A DNA stretch of 64,000 bases from Agelaius tricolor (taxonomy: Eukaryota; Chordata; Aves; Passeriformes; Icteridae), in NCBI GenBank assembly GCA_023055355.1, contig JALJCS010000009.1, positions 44,112,501 through 44,176,500 of the forward strand, in the 5' to 3' direction. Below, piece by piece: positions 59,669-64,000 of this stretch (position 1 is the first letter of the stretch; every line of letters begins with the position of its first letter). Below the pieces are notes generated by a model that worked only from the letters and a program-made list of their open reading frames with translations, made no database searches and was not told where the DNA came from. The position numbers and the translations under genes were made by a program.

Positions 59669-60604
59669 GGATCTGCCTTCTCTGTGAGGTCTGCTGGGCA
59701 TTTGTCCTGCCAGCTTAGGAATCTGTCAATATGATTAAGGACTGACAGACTGTAAGCGTGTTTTGCCCATCAGAAAGTTGTTTTTGATTTTTGTAATCCA
59801 CAGCTGACTCCCATGATGCTTGGTTTCTAAGATGCAGGCTTACAAAAATCCCAAGAATTACTTCCATACGGTTGATCAGAGGCAGGGACAAATCTCACCC
59901 CTGAACATTTATCCCTCAGTGTCCCTTTGGAATTTGGTTCAACATGCTAACCCTGCAAAGAAAAAAAAATAAACAAACTTGCTTTTCTTGGCCATCTTTG
60001 TGAGTTGCATTGATTTACTGGAACCAGCAGCGGCAGCAGGATGTGTGGGACTGAGAAAGAGAGAAGGGACTGCTGACAAAAAATGGGCATTAAATCAGCT
60101 CCAAATGTTATATATACTTTCACCCAAATCGCTGTGTTCAAACCTCTCCTGCCTTTAAGAGTGAAGCAAAATAAATCACCCCTGGTGCTCACAAGAGTAT
60201 GTAATCAAGGAATTAATTAGAATCAATGAGCATGCTGCTATCTTGCAGCCCAGCTTCCTACCTGCAATTTGCCCATATGGACAAGCACCATATTTGTAAG
60301 TGTGAATGTCATTCTGACACAGATTTATATATAAAAACGCAACACTGTTTTCAGTGGAAATCATGCCCAAAAAAGCAGAATTATACGCTCTGTTAAAAGC
60401 TGAGCTGAAAGCACTACCTGTAATCAGTGCTGCTAGGCATTGTTGTTCTCTGCTTTGGCTGTGGTTAGGCTTCATTTTAAAAATGTAACCTGCTGGGATG
60501 AATTTTTTTCTTCTTTTTTTTTACATCAGATATGGTTTAGACAGATCTATTAAGAAATCCACCAAAAAAAGAAGAAAATAAACATGTATTTCAACCATTA
60601 ATTG

Positions 60605-60748
60605 TAAGAAAATAAAGGCTTTTTTCCTTTTGCTGAGCTGTGATTGTTATATCCTTATTGGGCTCTGGCTTGTTGCTGTCTTGGAAGAAGAAATTCAATG
60701 GTCAGAAGAGCATTGTCAGGGCCCCTGCTTTTCCCAGCTGCTCTGGTT
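60605..60748 (+). repeat. 145-bp duplicated block, copy B
   Basis: Second copy of 59,520-59,668, in the same orientation about 1.08 kb away. It differs mainly in the length of the T run and a few substitutions. Unlike copy A it continues into an LTR-like tract and has no flanking 16-bp repeat. Confidence 0.85.
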
Positions 60749-60990
60749 CGAAAGCAAAACCAGAGAGAGACTCCAACTCAGAAATACAATTTATTAGGAA
60801 AAGGATAAAAAAACCCCCAAATACATGCAATAATACAAAAGAAAAACCACTGACAGAGTCAGAATACAACCCAACACCCTGCTAGTTAGGGTGGTGGTAG
60901 CAGTCCAGATGAAATGGTCTTGTCAAAGTGGTGATCCCATAGGAAAGATCTGGTGGCTCTTGTCCTCTGGAAACCCTTTGAAAAATTATG
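60714..60990 (-). mobile_element. LTR-like tract, minus orientation, partial
   Basis: Read on the minus strand, AATAAATTGTATTTCTGAG (near 60,790) is followed about 75 bases later by an end GGGGCCCTGACA at 60,714, the spacing expected between an LTR poly(A) signal and its 3' terminus. The 5' boundary was not found and is set arbitrarily. Confidence 0.35.
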
Positions 60991-63488
60991 CCCATATGTG
61001 TGTAAGAAAACATTAGCTGGTTTCATTTTGCATGAAATGCAAATCCTGCTCAGGAGAGGGATCAGTATAGAAAACCTCCAAAACCTCCATCTGCAGCAAG
61101 GTTGTGCTGGCAACCCACAGACTGGCCAGTTTTCTTGCCAAACACAACATTTCTTGGCAGATTTGCTTTTCTTAGAGACAGCTATGTATCTGTCCTTGCT
61201 GATGCATCAGTAGACATAGCTCACTGTAGTGTGCACACAGATCAGACAGCAACATGGGAAGTGCAAATTCAGGGCTTTCAGGAAGCAAAGCTCAGAAGGA
61301 CTCAATTCCAGAAACCTGCCGGCTTGACATTTGGAGGTAGGAGGGGGAGTTCAGGAGAAAACAAACAAAAGCAAAAGCCCCCAAAACCTAAAACAAGAAC
61401 CAAACCTGAAAACATTCAGAACCTCAAACCTAAATGTGATGTCCAGCTTTGGTTTGTTTCTTTTCCATTTGAATATAAAGAGAGTAATTTCTGTAAGTGT
61501 GACCTGTGGGATTTCCCCTTTTAAATGGGTATCACAATATTTTGGATGGAAATCCTCAGGCTGTTGGGACAGGGGCGTCTTTGGCTTGGATCTGCCCTTC
61601 TTCAGAGGCCACAGCCCCTATCTGTGAGGCTCAGGTGAGGCTGTCTGACACTGCAGCTCCTCCATCAATGTATCTTGTCTTCCACTTGGGGCAATGACTG
61701 AGAGGAGGCCTGAGATCTAAACGTGCCCATGAAAATCTGCCAGGAGAGACAAAGCAATGCCATAGCACAGGTGCTGTGTTTGGCTTCTTCAGCAGATGTG
61801 CTCACCTTCCTCTTTTTCTTGGCTACACTATGGTGAGAACTCATCCTCAATCAAACTCCTCTTACTCTGTATTTTTCAAATGGCAGAGGACAAGCTGTGA
61901 GTAAAACATCTTATAGCTACTGTCTGAATATGAAAGCTTGCACTTTGTGCTGCTGCTTTTTACCATATTTCCCCTATTCCTGTCCTCGATGCCATCAGTT
62001 CTTCTCTTCCTGTAGCATGAGAAATCTTTGCAGTGACTTAGCCCTTCAAATCTGACCAAATCTGATTACAGCTTGTTTTCCTGCTGGGTAAACAGGACCA
62101 CCCCTTTGAGGAGCATCATTAATAACCCCTTCTACCCAGCTCGCTTCCCTTGAGGCACAACCTCCTGACATCCTTTCTTTAGGTAAATCCTTACAATGCT
62201 CACATTAATCCCCTGGTTCTCCAGCTTAATGGCTTTGCCTGTAGCACTCTAAGTGCTGCCTTACTGAAGTCCACTGTCTACATAGTCAATTATCTTATCA
62301 AAATAAACCTACTAAGATAGCTGGGCCTCAGATAGCCTTGGTAAACTCATTTTGCACTTGATCTCATTTCCCATTTACTGAGGTCAAGCTAGTTGGTTGC
62401 TTGGGGATCCCAGCTTACACAGCTCTCCAGCCTTAGTTTCTTAATGGTAGCAATGACCTTTGCTACTGGTAGGAAGTCTCACCACTTGAGTGTGTTTTCA
62501 CATGCCAGTTCCTGAACGGGGCAATTATGTTGCCCCTCATTTCCCTTTACCACCACCCACACCCTTTTCAGCAAGGAGTGCAAGCAGCTCTTCTGCTTTG
62601 CTTCCTCCTGCAGCTCTTCTGGTTTGCCTCCTCCTGGCCACAGCCCAAGGCTCGCAGGGGTTCCTCGTTGCCAGCCTGGTTTATGGCTGGACACAGCAAT
62701 GTCAGTCCAAGCGTGGCCTCGCAGGTTTCACTATCACAGCCAAAACAGCTCGAGCCACGCGTGAGCAGGTCACATCAAAGCGGCTGGCATGTCAGGGATA
62801 CTCAGCAGAAGGAAATGAGAAGGCTCTGGGGACTGAGGACAGGATAAGCAACATTTCACTTTCCAAGTGCAGTGCAAGCAGGTGACTGAACAGCATGAAG
62901 AGCGTGCACAAAGATCTCACACTCCTCTGCCTCTTGCAGCTCCCCAGCTACTCCAGAGTGGCGGCTGCACTGACAGACTGGAGACCAACACATTTCCCAC
63001 ACCCAGCAAATGCCTGTGCTGACACAAAGCCCGAGCCCTGGGCTCATGCTCTTGTCACATCCATGTCAAACAAGGAGCTGTCCTGTGCTCCTGCTGCTGT
63101 GGGGCTGGGGGAGACACAGGGATGGGGTCTTTGATACAGGATGAAAGCACAAGTGTGATTTTCTCTCTGCTCCAAGCAGAAGTGAGTGCTTGGAGGCACT
63201 GCAGAGCCACTGTCATTGGAGAGGTATGGATCACAGCAACTCTAAACCTACAAGAAGGGCAGCACCCTTATTCCTGTGCTTCTCTCTGTCTCTTGGAGTT
63301 ATTTTCTTAACTTTCAACAACATGAGGTCTGACACCACAGCAAATATGTTTAGTTTTTTCCCCCCAAACCAGATTCTCTTACACCGTCTGCCAGCTTTGT
63401 GCAGCCACATAGATCAGTGGTAGATCAGTGGCCACGTCCTCCTAGACCTCAAGTGCTGTCTCAGCTTTAAGAGCAAGAGGTTTCACAG

Positions 63489-63982
63489 TGTCCTGGTCTG
63501 AAAAGCAAGTGAGTTTTTTGGGATGCTGTGGTCAAACCAATAGGTGCTCAGATTTGAATATTGGCACCTGGTGTGGCCACTGAGGACATGGATACGCCTC
63601 TGAGACACAAGAGGTTTCAACTGTGTTTCCTGGGGAAGCCTATGGTACAACTGAGAATTGATTACCTGAAGGGTGGTGATGGACTGAGAGTTGGTGATCT
63701 GAGGGGTGGTAACTGAATTGAGAATCCAAGGTTTTGTCCTACTGTGATGTATTGGAAGTTTGGTGGGGGGGAGGAGGAATGTTTTGGGAAGGTTTTCATT
63801 CTGAGTTCTGTGTGTGCTTCTTTTTAAGTATAGTTGTAGTTTAATAAAGTTTTGGGTTTTTTTTTCTTTATTCCTAAGTTGGAGCCTGCTTTGCTCTATT
63901 CCTGGTCACATCTCAGAGCAGACACTGGGGAAAATGTATTTTCATGGGTGCACTGGCATTGTGCCAGCACCAAACCATGACA
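63489..63982 (+). mobile_element. Solo LTR of an avian endogenous retrovirus
   Basis: A 494-bp element with TG...CA ends (TGTCCTGGTCTG ... AAACCATGACA), bracketed by the 5-bp target duplication CACAG (63,484-63,488 and 63,983-63,987). AATAAA at 63,843-63,848 sits in the R-like region before a T-rich run. Duplication on both sides shows a solo LTR, not the edge of a provirus. No coding capacity. Confidence 0.88.
63843..63848 (+). terminator. LTR poly(A) signal
   Basis: AATAAA inside the solo LTR, followed by GTTTTGGG and a poly-T/GT-rich element. It could terminate plus-strand readthrough transcripts. Confidence 0.6.
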
Positions 63983-64000
63983 CACAGTGAGCAGCTTCCT

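Larger units (their letters stand above)
53836..63488. other. Intergenic region distal to CD80
   Basis: No coding exon was supported on either strand. In human the next gene is ADPRH; its conserved ADP-ribosylhydrolase motifs were not found. The region is AT-rich and holds a CR1 piece, a purine microsatellite, LTR-like blocks and a 145-bp duplicated block, each listed separately. Stretches 54,400-56,680 and 61,000-63,480 show nothing I can name. Confidence 0.55.

Overview
The window is nuclear DNA from a bird, most likely a songbird. The evidence is split vertebrate genes with consensus GT-AG introns, chicken-repeat-1 (CR1) LINE 3' ends in both orientations, and avian-type retroviral solo LTRs. 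The three recognised genes lie in the order and orientation POGLUT1(+), TIMMDC1(+), CD80(-), the same as on human 3q13.33. No bacterial, plasmid or CRISPR-type feature is present.

Layout. 1-6,300: intergenic DNA with a diverged 170-bp direct repeat. 6,311-6,835: two CR1 fragments. 6,950-7,560: CpG-rich promoter of POGLUT1. 7,341-19,790: POGLUT1 in 11 coding exons (390 codons), then a 1.7-kb 3' UTR ending at AATAAA 21,482. 21,960-22,076: GC-rich TIMMDC1 promoter. 22,077-29,470: TIMMDC1 in 7 coding exons (235 codons), with a solo LTR in an intron and a poly(A) signal at 30,174. 30,383-34,585: a chain of exon-like blocks on the plus strand that I could not assign to any known gene, but which splices in phase without a stop. 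38,205-53,365: CD80 on the minus strand in 5 coding exons (283 codons). 53,400-64,000: mostly intergenic DNA with CR1 and LTR pieces, a purine microsatellite, a duplicated 145-bp block, and an intact solo LTR at 63,489-63,982. The usual outer neighbours, TMEM39A and ADPRH, were not found.

POGLUT1 is an ER glycosyltransferase acting on EGF repeats such as those of Notch. TIMMDC1 is a mitochondrial complex I assembly factor. CD80 is the B7-1 T-cell costimulatory ligand. They share no pathway; the block is conserved gene order. Exon coordinates were worked out by hand from splice consensus, reading phase and recalled vertebrate orthologues. The most interesting candidates are the unassigned spliced unit at 30.4-34.6 kb and the competing terminal exons of CD80.
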